Of a stretch of 46,389 bases of DNA, positions 7,666 to 15,629 are shown piece after piece. A program made the position numbers and the translations under genes. Each line of letters starts with the position of its first letter. The first letter of the stretch is position 1. The notes under the pieces were generated by a model. That model searched no databases. It saw only the letters and a list, made by a program, of their open reading frames with translations, and was not told the DNA's origin. The DNA is from Bacteroidaceae bacterium (lineage in GTDB: Bacteria > Bacteroidota > Bacteroidia > Bacteroidales > Bacteroidaceae), in the NCBI GenBank assembly GCA_017547385.1, contig JAFYPU010000028.1:1-46389 (forward strand), written 5' to 3'.

Positions 7666-8490
7666 ATGAAACGCCTCTCTCTGCTCATATCGACCATCAA
7701 CGATCGCATCAAGTCGGTGCCCTCCATGCTCCTGCCGGAGCGTGAAGACATTGTCTATGTGGTTTCGTTCCAGTATTCACAGCCGGAATTCCTTGACTAT
7801 ATTCCCGACGTGCTTCGCCAAAGACCGGACGTTGAAATTCATCCCATCGAGGGCTTCGGACTGACAACCAATCGCAACAATGCCCTGCGGCATTGCCACA
7901 CGGAATTGGCAGCTATCGCTGACGATGACCTTGTTTACAACAACGAAAGCCTCAGCCGGCTCATCGAATACTTTGACACTCACCCCGAAACCGACATTGT
8001 CTGTTGTCAGGTGGCCGATATGCAAGGAGTGCCTCTCAAGAACTACACGGAGAAATCTTTCAGTTACGACCTGCGACCGAAAGGAACGTATTTCAGCTCG
8101 GTGGAAATCGCATTCCGCATGTCGCCGGAGCTGCCGGAATTTGACACACGCTTCGGCTTAGGTTCGGAGCGGTTGGCTTGCGGCGAAGAAGAGGTCTTTC
8201 TTTTTCAAGCTCACCGCTTAGGTTTTCGCATAGCCTATGCACCGATTATGCTATGCCGAACATTGAAGCGCGAAACCACCGGAGCACTTTTCATGACCGA
8301 CCGGCGTGTGCGCCGTTCGAAAGGTGCGATGCTGAGAATGCTGCACCCGAAGTGGTCTGCCACATTGCGGTGCATCAACGAAGCCTTGCATCTGCCCCGC
8401 AAAGCCTCTCGCATAAAATTCCTTTGCGACATGCTTGATGGCATGCGCTATATCGAACAAAGCGGTATCGACATACGTTTTCGCCCATAG
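7666..8490 (+). CDS. Glycosyltransferase (GT-A fold, tandem paralogue 2)
   Basis: A 274-residue relative of the preceding protein with the same motif order: VVSFQYSQPEF, LTTNRNNAL, AIADDDLVYN (metal site near residue 88), FGLGSERLACGEEEVFL and RRSKGAML. The two genes probably arose by tandem duplication and diverged considerably. No membrane segment is evident, so it should act at the cytoplasmic face on a lipid-linked or surface glycan. It is followed 3 bp later by a conventional GT2, forming a three-gene unit. The glycan made is not deducible from this sequence. Confidence 0.8.
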   Translation: MKRLSLLISTINDRIKSVPSMLLPEREDIVYVVSFQYSQPEFLDYIPDVLRQRPDVEIHPIEGFGLTTNRNNALRHCHTELAAIADDDLVYNNESLSRLIEYFDTHPETDIVCCQVADMQGVPLKNYTEKSFSYDLRPKGTYFSSVEIAFRMSPELPEFDTRFGLGSERLACGEEEVFLFQAHRLGFRIAYAPIMLCRTLKRETTGALFMTDRRVRRSKGAMLRMLHPKWSATLRCINEALHLPRKASRIKFLCDMLDGMRYIEQSGIDIRFRP

Positions 8491-8493
8491 CTC

Positions 8494-9432
8494 ATGTTCT
8501 CACTTATCATCCCCATACATAATCGTGCCGGATTCCTGCCTCGACTGTTTCGCTCTTTGGACGCTCAATGCTTGCAACCCGACGAAACCATTTTGGTGGA
8601 CAATGCTTCGCAGGATGGCTCGTACGAAATTTGTCTGGATTATGCAGAAAAGCGAAAAGCCGAAGGAGTGAGCATCATTGTGCTACGGCAAGAAAAAGCG
8701 GGAGCTTGTGCTGCACGCAACAAGGGATTGCAAGTTGCACGAAGTGAGTACGTATTCTTCTTTGATAGTGACGACGAAATTTCGAAAGACTTTCTGAAAG
8801 ACATCAAGACACGGATTAAAAATGCGACATGCCCACCCGACCTTGTGTGTGCACCTGCTATGCTCTGTTTTGCCAACGGAAGAACAAAAGTGCGCGACTA
8901 TCGTGCCACGGATTGTGTGGCAGACCAGGTGATCACCGCCATGCTCTGCACACAAAGCATGGTGATGAAACGTAAATGGCTGATGGAATGCGGAGGATGG
9001 GATGAAAATTTGCCCAGATGGAACGATTGGGAACTGGGCGTGCGCCTGCTAAGCCACAAACCAAGCGTGGAATGGTTGGAAAACAAAGCCTATCACCGCA
9101 TACACCTTCATCCGGAAAGTATAACGGGAAAAACCTTCTCTGCAGACCACACCCATCTGCTGAAAGCCATCATGAAAGCGAAACAAACCATTGATGAAAG
9201 CCGCTTGTCAACGGCTGAAAAGCAAAAAAGCCGAAATGCCTTGGCCGGAAAGCTATTACTATTATCGGCACAGCTATGCAGGGAGAATCATCCGGCTCCC
9301 GCAAAAACATACTCCGCACATGCTCTTTCGTGGGTCTCAACCCCGTTGCGACGACGGGCATTTGCGTTATTCCACAGAGCTTCGGCTTTCGGAATACCCG
9401 GAGTTTGGCGATGTTATGCCGCATTCATGTAA
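8494..9432 (+). CDS. Family 2 glycosyltransferase
   Basis: A 312-residue GT2 with the classical opening FSLIIPIHNRAGFL, the sugar-nucleotide segment ILVDNASQDGS near residue 33, KAGACAARNKGL, and the DxD-type metal motif FFFDSDDEIS near residue 90. A later WNDWELGVRLL fits the ED-like acceptor-side motif. The C-terminal 80 residues are basic and helical. Last gene of the three-gene glycosyltransferase unit. It converges with the minus-strand genes that end at 9521. No strong terminator is seen between them. Confidence 0.85.
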   Translation: MFSLIIPIHNRAGFLPRLFRSLDAQCLQPDETILVDNASQDGSYEICLDYAEKRKAEGVSIIVLRQEKAGACAARNKGLQVARSEYVFFFDSDDEISKDFLKDIKTRIKNATCPPDLVCAPAMLCFANGRTKVRDYRATDCVADQVITAMLCTQSMVMKRKWLMECGGWDENLPRWNDWELGVRLLSHKPSVEWLENKAYHRIHLHPESITGKTFSADHTHLLKAIMKAKQTIDESRLSTAEKQKSRNALAGKLLLLSAQLCRENHPAPAKTYSAHALSWVSTPLRRRAFALFHRASAFGIPGVWRCYAAFM

Positions 9433-9520
9433 AAACGGCAACCTATCGTGCACTTTTCCCAAGGAGACACATTTCCTCATAAAGGATTTCTCACAACAAA
9501 GAAAGGAACAGACACACGGC

Positions 9521-9697
9521 CTATTCCTTCCAAAAATAATCTCCTCCCAACCATTCTGTCGACGCAAGCTCTTCTGTCAATGGAAAGTGGCTTTTAGGTA
9601 TTTCACCTTCCAATTCAACAACCTGATTGTATAACACACGTCCATTTGGAAAGTGCAGACGTGATACTGCTATGCGCCGCAACTTTTTGCTTTCCAT
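9521..9697 (-). CDS. 58-residue protein downstream of DUF4296
   Basis: A short frame of 58 codons plus stop, beginning MESKKLRRIAVSRLHF and ending EWLGGDYFWKE. It lies 9 bp downstream of the DUF4296 stop codon in the same direction. Composition is protein-like: alternating hydrophobic and charged residues, PNGRVLYNQVVELEGE in the middle, and an aromatic acidic tail. I recall similar short proteins after lspA/DUF4296 in other Bacteroidales, but cannot name a function. No signal sequence or membrane segment. Probably a soluble partner cotranscribed with the lspA group. Confidence 0.65.
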   Translation of the reverse strand: MESKKLRRIAVSRLHFPNGRVLYNQVVELEGEIPKSHFPLTEELASTEWLGGDYFWKE

Positions 9698-9706
9698 ATT
9701 TATTTG

Positions 9707-10684
9707 TTAAGGATGGCGGTGAGCATTTCGCAAAGTGCGTTTAGGGGCTGTAATGGCACGTACCGGGCGAAGGCTGTCGCCTTTCGCATTTTCATCCTCA
9801 CGGAAATGCGGTCGTCCTTCACCATTGTTACTTCTGATGATGCTATCCACTCTCTTTCGAGCCACGTCCAGCGAATCCACCTTTGCATTGGCAGAATCCT
9901 GCACTGCATTCGAAGGCATGGCAGAGGCTCTCTCCTTATTTCGGAACCTGACAAGACTGATGTCGGAAAGCATCAACAATTTCGGCGAAGCACTCCAAGG
10001 TGCATTCTGATAGACAAAGCAAGTGATGCTCTTGGGTTTTCGTTTTCCTAACTTCTGCACCACAGATTGCTTACCCGAACTGTACACATATTGAATGGAC
10101 GTTGCCACCGAGTCATTGTCATAGCAAACACTCATGACGGCAGTAGCCGATTTTGTTCCCTCACCATAAATCCACCGCGTGGAGAATTCACACTGCAAAC
10201 GGTCTCCTGAATGATAAGATGTGTCCGCCAAAAGTTCGAAAGTAAATCTGTTGATTCCCGAAGAGCATAACAACTGATGGGAAGGGCCTTGCCACAAATG
10301 AACCGTGTCTCCCATAACATTCAAAGGGTTAATGGAAACTTGCCCTCCGTCCATAGAAAGAGAGGCTTCTGTATATCGTTTGTCCAAACCCTGATATATT
10401 TCATACAAATCCTCTGTGTGTCGCGTGTACCACCGCAGACTGTGAAGAAATTCCTTTTCGGAAATTCCATGTTTGCGAAACACAGCTTCCACATACAAGT
10501 GCTTGAAATAAGCTGTGCTGTCCGAACTTCCCGCTTGCTCTGCCATGGCTTGCGCCAGGTGATAATCGTAAAGCACTTTGGACATCTTACTTTTGCGAAG
10601 CACACCTTCTTCCTGCTTAGACCGACAAGAAGAAAATGCACACAAAAGGAAAAGACAAACTATGGACGCAACGAAACGCTTCAT
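9707..10684 (-). CDS. DUF4296 domain lipoprotein
   Basis: A 325-residue lipoprotein. The leader MKRFVASIVCLFLLCAFSSC has its lipobox Cys at residue 20. The DUF4296 region follows (about residues 28-115), with the family-typical LYDYHLAQAMAEQ and FRKHGISEKEFLHSLRWYTRH. The rest is a beta-rich region, then a low-complexity Arg/Ser/Asp tail after about residue 260. Its ATG overlaps the end of lspA by 4 bp, so translation is probably coupled. Pairing with lspA is common in Bacteroidales. The function of DUF4296 is not known. The basic tail is unusual and might be strain-specific. Confidence 0.82.
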   Translation of the reverse strand: MKRFVASIVCLFLLCAFSSCRSKQEEGVLRKSKMSKVLYDYHLAQAMAEQAGSSDSTAYFKHLYVEAVFRKHGISEKEFLHSLRWYTRHTEDLYEIYQGLDKRYTEASLSMDGGQVSINPLNVMGDTVHLWQGPSHQLLCSSGINRFTFELLADTSYHSGDRLQCEFSTRWIYGEGTKSATAVMSVCYDNDSVATSIQYVYSSGKQSVVQKLGKRKPKSITCFVYQNAPWSASPKLLMLSDISLVRFRNKERASAMPSNAVQDSANAKVDSLDVARKRVDSIIRSNNGEGRPHFREDENAKGDSLRPVRAITAPKRTLRNAHRHP

Positions 10685-11331
10685 TCTTTGGTATTATTGT
10701 TTTCGGCTTTGGGAGAATTTATCGTGATGTATTTGCTGTAAAAAAGCAGCATGGCTACAGCTCCACAACTGATGGAAGCATCTGCAAAATTGAACACGGC
10801 ACCAAAGAACACATCACCGCCAATCAGCGGCCAAGATTCCGGCCACGTGAACAGGGGGAAATAAAACATATCCACCACTTTTCCACTCAAAAAGCTGCCA
10901 TATCCTTCTCCCAGAGGCACGAGGCAAGCCGTTTCAGCCGCGAAAGACCATTCGGGAAGGCTTTCCGTGAAACACAGACCATAGAAGCAATTGTCTATGA
11001 TGTTTCCGGCGGCTCCTGAGACAATCATTGAAAGACAAACAACCAATCCCAAAGGATAGCGAGGGCTTTTCACCATTTTTCGCAAGAAGAGGATAAACAC
11101 CACAACAGCCAGCAGACGAAAGAGCGTAAGGAACATGGTGCCGATGAAGTCCATGCCGAAAGCCATACCCTCGTTTTCGGTGAAATAAATTTGGAACCAA
11201 GAGGTGATATCCACCTTCTGGAACAACAGCATTCGGGTTTTTACAAGATACTTGATGCTTTGGTCCAACACCAAAACAAGGATGGAAATGCCCCAAGCCG
11301 TTGCAGCTCTTTTTGAAATGAATTTGCTCAC
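10681..11331 (-). CDS. lspA: Lipoprotein signal peptidase (signal peptidase II)
   Basis: Inner-membrane aspartyl protease that cleaves the signal peptide of prolipoproteins after the Cys is lipidated. The protein has 216 residues and four hydrophobic segments. Catalytic aspartates are visible in GNIIDNCFYG near residue 114 and in NFADASIS near 182. NEGMAFG near residue 53 corresponds to the conserved N-x-G-x-A-F/W-G motif. The start is GTG at 11331, since an in-frame stop lies just upstream and no nearby ATG fits. It serves the many lipobox proteins in this window and overlaps the DUF4296 gene by 4 bp. Confidence 0.93.
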   Translation of the reverse strand: MSKFISKRAATAWGISILVLVLDQSIKYLVKTRMLLFQKVDITSWFQIYFTENEGMAFGMDFIGTMFLTLFRLLAVVVFILFLRKMVKSPRYPLGLVVCLSMIVSGAAGNIIDNCFYGLCFTESLPEWSFAAETACLVPLGEGYGSFLSGKVVDMFYFPLFTWPESWPLIGGDVFFGAVFNFADASISCGAVAMLLFYSKYITINSPKAENNNTKE

Positions 11332-11377
11332 GCGCAGTCAGAGTTTAGCATATCGGAAATCCGATACTTAATTGCAC

Positions 11378-11435
11378 AAAACAAAAGGGAGCATTCCTAA
11401 GAGCGACATAAAAATGCGCCCTACGGATGCTCCCC
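11378..11435 (-). terminator. Possible terminator between the DksA-like gene and lspA
   Basis: An 8-bp stem (GGGAGCAT at 11387-11394, complement at 11427-11434) with a 32-nt loop is followed, reading leftwards, by TTTTGTTTTG. The long loop lowers confidence. A small perfect palindrome (TATCGG/CCGATA) sits at 11351-11366. Confidence 0.45.
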
Positions 11436-11449
11436 TTCTTATCCTTATA

Positions 11450-11836
11450 TCAGTCTTTTCTGTCTTTCATTTGTTTGGCCTCTATACTCAGTGTGGCATG
11501 AGGCACAGCCATGAGACGTTCTTTGGGAATGAGTTTTCCGGTTACACGACACACTCCGTAAGTTTTGTTTTCAATTCTGACGAGTGCAGCCTGCAATCCT
11601 TGGATAAACTTCTGCTGTCGAACGGCCATCGTAGTGAGTTCTTCTTTGGTTTGAGTGGCAGAGCCTTCTTCCAGGATCTTGTATGTGGGCTGCGTGTCGT
11701 CCACTCCATTTCCGCCACGATTCATCAAAACGTCCATCATCTGGTCGTATTCTCTCTTGGCCAATTCGATTTTTTCCATGATGAGTTTCTTGAATACTTC
11801 AAGCTCTTCATCTGTGTAACGATTCTTTTCTGACAT
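11450..11836 (-). CDS. DksA/TraR-family zinc-finger-like transcription factor
   Basis: A 128-residue protein with a long N-terminal coiled coil (about residues 8-90, including NRYTDEELEVFKKLI) and a C-terminal DksA/TraR-type module (YGVCRVTGKLIPKERLMAVP). Family members bind the secondary channel of RNA polymerase and tune initiation, often with ppGpp. The four zinc cysteines of canonical DksA are mostly lost: only one Cys remains, with Thr, Ala and other residues at the other positions. Such degenerate fingers occur in Bacteroidetes homologues and fold without zinc in some relatives. It lies 32 bp downstream of ileS and is probably cotranscribed. Confidence 0.83.
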   Translation of the reverse strand: MSEKNRYTDEELEVFKKLIMEKIELAKREYDQMMDVLMNRGGNGVDDTQPTYKILEEGSATQTKEELTTMAVRQQKFIQGLQAALVRIENKTYGVCRVTGKLIPKERLMAVPHATLSIEAKQMKDRKD

Positions 11837-11868
11837 AACTGATAATGTTTTCCGGTATTTCCTTAATG

Positions 11869-14800
11869 TTATTTCGTAATGCTTACGTTCACTTTGAAAT
11901 CTTCGAAATCGAATTCTGTTCCAGCAGGAAGTTCATCTACAAATTCGAAAGTATCAGCGAGCACCTGTCCGCATATATAGTCGCGGAACGAAGATACGGC
12001 TTCTTCAAGGACGGGATACTTCTGCATTTTTACAGAGATGCGGTCGGTGATTTCAAAGCCACTCTCCTTGCGGTGATTTTGGATGCGCTTCACGATTTCA
12101 CGCGCCAAGCCTTCTCGGCGAAGCTCGTCAGTGATTTCAATATCGAGTACCACAGTCAACACTCCCTCGTTGGCTACAGTCCATCCGGGAATGTCTTGAC
12201 TCACAATCTCTACATCGGCACGTTCGATGAGTGCGTTTTCGCCTTCCACCATAAGAGAAATGCTACCAACGCTTTCGAGCGTTGCAATTTGCTCTTGCGA
12301 CATCTCTGCCACAGCTGCGGCTACGGCTTTCATGAGTTTACCGAACTTCTTACCCATCACACGGAAATTGCACTTCACTGTTTTCTCAAGCATGTTGCCT
12401 TCAACGAAACGCAATTCCTTTACGTTAACTTCATCAAGGATGAGTTGCTTCATGGCTTCCAGTCGTGCCTTCTGCTTTTCGTCTGTAACAGGCACAGAAA
12501 TGCATCCGAGGGGCTGACGAACGATGATGTGTTCCTTCTTACGCAATGAGAGCACCATGGAAGTGATTTTCTGAGCCATCTCCATGGAAGCTTCGAGTTC
12601 GCTATCAATCAATGTTTCATCCACCTTGGAGAATTCGGCCAGATGAACGCTGTCGGCAGCTTGACATCCTGCTGTCAGATCTTTGTACAAACGATCGGCA
12701 TAGAACGGAGCAATGGGTGCCATGAGTTTGGACACGGTGAGCAAACATGCGTAAAGCGTTTGATAAGCACTGAGCTTGTCTGCATCCATTGTTCCGGCCC
12801 AGAAGCGATTGCGATTGAGGCGCACGTACCAATTGGAAAGGTTGTCGATAACAAACGCTTCAATCTTTCGTCCGGCACGTGTGGGCTCATAATCTTCAAA
12901 ATCGGCTGCTACGTTTTTCACGAGCGTATTCAGTTCGGAAAGAATCCAACGGTCGATTTCGGGACGCTCGTTGATATCAATGAGAGCTGCTTCGGGATCA
13001 AATCCGTCCACATTGGCATACATCGCAAAGAACGAGTAAGTCTGGAAGAGTTTGCCGAAGAAAGTGCGAGACACCTCTTTCACACCGTCTTGGTCGAACT
13101 TAAGATTGTCCCAAGGCGATGAATTGGTTATCATGTACCAACGCAAAGGATCGCTGCCATACTTCTCAATTGCTCCGAAGGGGTCAACAGCATTTCCGAG
13201 ACGCTTTGACATCTTGGCTCCATTCTTATCGAGAACAAGACCGTTGCTGATGACGGCTTTGAAAGACACACTGTCGAAAACCATCGTTGCGATGGCATGA
13301 AGTGTGAAGAACCATCCGCGTGTTTGGTCAACGCCTTCGGCAATAAAGTCCGCAGGATACACTGTGCGGCTGTCGAGCAATTCCTTATTTTCGAACGGAT
13401 AGTGGATTTGTGCATAAGGCATAGCACCACTGTCAAACCATACGTCAATCAAATCTGTTTCGCGCTTCATGGGTTTACCCGTTGCTGAAACAAGGATGAT
13501 ATCATCGACGTAGGGACGGTGGAGGTCTATCTTGTGATAATTTTCTTCGCTGTAATCACCGGGCACAAAGCCTTTGTCCTTGAGAGGATTGGATGCCATA
13601 AATCCAGCCTCCACACTGCGCTCGATTTCATCGTAGAGCTGCTGCACGCTTCCGATGCACAGTTCTTCGTTGTCGTCGTTGCGCCAAATGGGCAAGGGAG
13701 TTCCCCAATAGCGACTGCGGCTCAGGTTCCAGTCGTTCAGGTTTTCGAGCCACTTGCCAAAGCGGCCGGTGCCTGTAGACTCGGGTTTCCAAAGTATGGA
13801 CTTGTTGAGCTCCATCATGCGCTCCTTGCAAGCTGTGCTACGAATGAACCAAGAATCCAGAGGATAGTAAAGCACAGGCTTGTCCGTGCGCCAGCAATGC
13901 GGATAGTTGTGCACGTGTTTCTCAATGCGGAATGCTTTGCCTTGCTGCTTCAAGTCCATGCAGATGGCGATGTCGAGCGTTTCGTCTTTTTCGGTGAGTG
14001 CATCATCGTAGGCGTTTTTCACATAACGACCGGCATAGGGGGCGTATGCTTCAACATTGACATTGGATTTCACAAAATCGGCGTCCAAATCCTCCAATGG
14101 GAAGAAACGTCCTTGCAAGTCCACCATGGGCGCAAGCTTACCCTTTGCCGTGAGCATCTGCAAGGGAGGCACACCGGCCTGCTTCGCTACAAAGGCATCA
14201 TCGGCACCAAAGGTAGGTGCGATATGCACGATGCCGGTACCGTCTTCTGTGCTTACGTAGTCGCCGGGAATCACACGGAACGCACCCTCGCCGGGGTTTA
14301 CGTAAGGCAAAAGCTGCTCATAGTGCATGCCCACGAGATCCGCACCTTTCCACTCGCCTACCACTTGATAAGGAATGAGCTTATCACCTTGTTTATAGCT
14401 TTGGAAATCTGCATTTTCTGCCTCGCTGTTAAAGTAAGAACTCAAGAGTGCTTTTGCCATCACAACGCTGATGGGCTGTCCGGTGTAGGCATTGAAAGTG
14501 CGAACGCACACGTAGTCAATTTTAGGGCCAACGCAGAGCGCAGTGTTTGAGGGAAGCGTCCACGGAGTGGTGGTCCAAGCCAAGAAATAGGGTTCGCCCC
14601 ACTCTGCCATCTCCGGCTTGGGGTCTACAATCTTGAATTGTGCTGTCAGGGTGGTGTCCTTAACATCGCGGTAGCATCCGGGTTGGTTCAGCTCGTGGCT
14701 GGAAAGTCCGGTACCTGCAGCGGGAGAATAGGGTTGAATGGTGTAGCCTTTGTAGAGCAGTCCTTTATCGTAAAGTTGCTTCAAAAGCCACCAAAGCGTT

Positions 14801-15276
14801 TCGATGTAAGAATTTTCATAGGTAATGTAAGGATGCTCCATGTCCACCCAATATCCCATGAGGTGGCTGAGGTCGGTCCACTCCTGTGTGTACATCATCA
14901 CATTCTTTCGGCATTGCGCGTTGTAGTCTTCAATACTGATGCTCTTGCCGATGTCTTCTTTGGTGATGCCGAGTTCTTTTTCCACACTGAGTTCCACGGG
15001 CAGACCATGGGTATCCCAACCGGCCTTGCGCTTCACCTGAAATCCCTGCATGGTTTTGTAACGACAGAACACGTCCTTGATGGTACGAGCCATCACATGG
15101 TGAATGCCCGGGTGACCATTGGCAGAGGGAGGACCTTCGAAGAAAACAAACGACGGACATCCCTCACGTTCGGACATACTGCGGTGGAACAAATCGGCAG
15201 CATCCCATTCGTTCAGCACTTCTTTATTAACATCGTAAAGGCTCAGCTCTTTACGCACAGTGAACTTCTTACTCAT
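11869..15276 (-). CDS. ileS: Isoleucyl-tRNA synthetase
   Basis: Class I synthetase that charges tRNA-Ile and edits mischarged valine. From the ATG at 15276 the protein has 1135 residues, the length of the larger, eukaryote-like bacterial type. Visible signatures: the HIGH motif GHPGIHH at residues 54-60, the CP1 editing domain (about 210-420, with TTTPWTLPSNTA), ENLNDWNLSRSRYWGTPLP near 511, DVWFDSGAMPYAQ near 611, and KMSKR at 688-692. The C-terminal half carries the anticodon-binding helices. The frame stays open to 15429 through the promoter repeat, but that part is shadow sequence. A promoter inside the 85-bp repeat drives it. Confidence 0.97.
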   Translation of the reverse strand: MSKKFTVRKELSLYDVNKEVLNEWDAADLFHRSMSEREGCPSFVFFEGPPSANGHPGIHHVMARTIKDVFCRYKTMQGFQVKRKAGWDTHGLPVELSVEKELGITKEDIGKSISIEDYNAQCRKNVMMYTQEWTDLSHLMGYWVDMEHPYITYENSYIETLWWLLKQLYDKGLLYKGYTIQPYSPAAGTGLSSHELNQPGCYRDVKDTTLTAQFKIVDPKPEMAEWGEPYFLAWTTTPWTLPSNTALCVGPKIDYVCVRTFNAYTGQPISVVMAKALLSSYFNSEAENADFQSYKQGDKLIPYQVVGEWKGADLVGMHYEQLLPYVNPGEGAFRVIPGDYVSTEDGTGIVHIAPTFGADDAFVAKQAGVPPLQMLTAKGKLAPMVDLQGRFFPLEDLDADFVKSNVNVEAYAPYAGRYVKNAYDDALTEKDETLDIAICMDLKQQGKAFRIEKHVHNYPHCWRTDKPVLYYPLDSWFIRSTACKERMMELNKSILWKPESTGTGRFGKWLENLNDWNLSRSRYWGTPLPIWRNDDNEELCIGSVQQLYDEIERSVEAGFMASNPLKDKGFVPGDYSEENYHKIDLHRPYVDDIILVSATGKPMKRETDLIDVWFDSGAMPYAQIHYPFENKELLDSRTVYPADFIAEGVDQTRGWFFTLHAIATMVFDSVSFKAVISNGLVLDKNGAKMSKRLGNAVDPFGAIEKYGSDPLRWYMITNSSPWDNLKFDQDGVKEVSRTFFGKLFQTYSFFAMYANVDGFDPEAALIDINERPEIDRWILSELNTLVKNVAADFEDYEPTRAGRKIEAFVIDNLSNWYVRLNRNRFWAGTMDADKLSAYQTLYACLLTVSKLMAPIAPFYADRLYKDLTAGCQAADSVHLAEFSKVDETLIDSELEASMEMAQKITSMVLSLRKKEHIIVRQPLGCISVPVTDEKQKARLEAMKQLILDEVNVKELRFVEGNMLEKTVKCNFRVMGKKFGKLMKAVAAAVAEMSQEQIATLESVGSISLMVEGENALIERADVEIVSQDIPGWTVANEGVLTVVLDIEITDELRREGLAREIVKRIQNHRKESGFEITDRISVKMQKYPVLEEAVSSFRDYICGQVLADTFEFVDELPAGTEFDFEDFKVNVSITK

Positions 15277-15309
15277 ATTGTGTTGTTTTATACTCTTTTT
15301 AATAGCTTG

Positions 15310-15340
15310 CAAAGATAATGCAAGGCGAGCGGAATACAAA
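15310..15340 (-). promoter_or_regulatory. Promoter of ileS
   Basis: Reading on the minus strand: TTTG (complement of 15337-15340), a 19-bp spacer and TATCTTTG (complement of 15310-15317), a full match to the Bacteroidetes consensus. Predicted start near 15303, giving a leader of about 27 nt. Confidence 0.75.
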
Positions 15341-15486
15341 ACAAAATGCGAAGCTTTTGTTATTATTCCCGAGCCGAAGCCTATCTTGGGCGAAGCCAAA
15401 GTCTGCAAGGCGAGCGGAATACAAAACAAAATGCAAAGCTTTTGTTGTTATTGCCGAGCCGAAGCCTATCTTGGGCGAAGCCGAAA
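15319..15486 (-). repeat. Two-copy 85-bp promoter repeat (family 1, locus B)
   Basis: Copies at 15319-15401 and 15404-15486, offset exactly 85 bp and differing at only a few positions. Plus-strand landmarks are GGCGAGCGGAATAC, a palindromic middle (AACAAAA against TTTTGTT) and CCGAGCCGAAGCCTATCTT. The ileS promoter lies at and inside the ileS-proximal end. Confidence 0.8.
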
Positions 15487-15524
15487 TCACATTAAGAGCG
15501 CGTAAATTTGCCCTATGGGTTTAG

Positions 15525-15587
15525 AAAAATCTACACGGCGTTTAGAAATTTCTACAAGCACTGCAGAATTTTCTAAACGCCGTGTAA
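15525..15587. repeat. 21-bp-period palindromic array (family 2, locus b)
   Basis: Three exact 21-bp units at 15525-15545, 15546-15566 and 15567-15587. Unit 1 (CTACACGGCGTTTAG) and unit 3 (CTAAACGCCGTGTA) are mutually complementary, and the middle unit has CAAGCACTGCAG. About 45 bp further right, up to the helicase stop at 15630, the sequence (ACCAA, GCC, TTTTC, CAAAGTGTCAGC) also matches 33346-33381, so the element is longer than the array. Confidence 0.7.
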
Positions 15588-15629
15588 ATTTTTGCTTACC
15601 AAAGGCCTGATTTTCGAACAAAGTGTCAG

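Noticed and set aside
13519-14550. 343-codon plus-strand frame opposite ileS
   Set aside because: Antisense to the IleRS catalytic and editing domains, no recognisable motif and no promoter.
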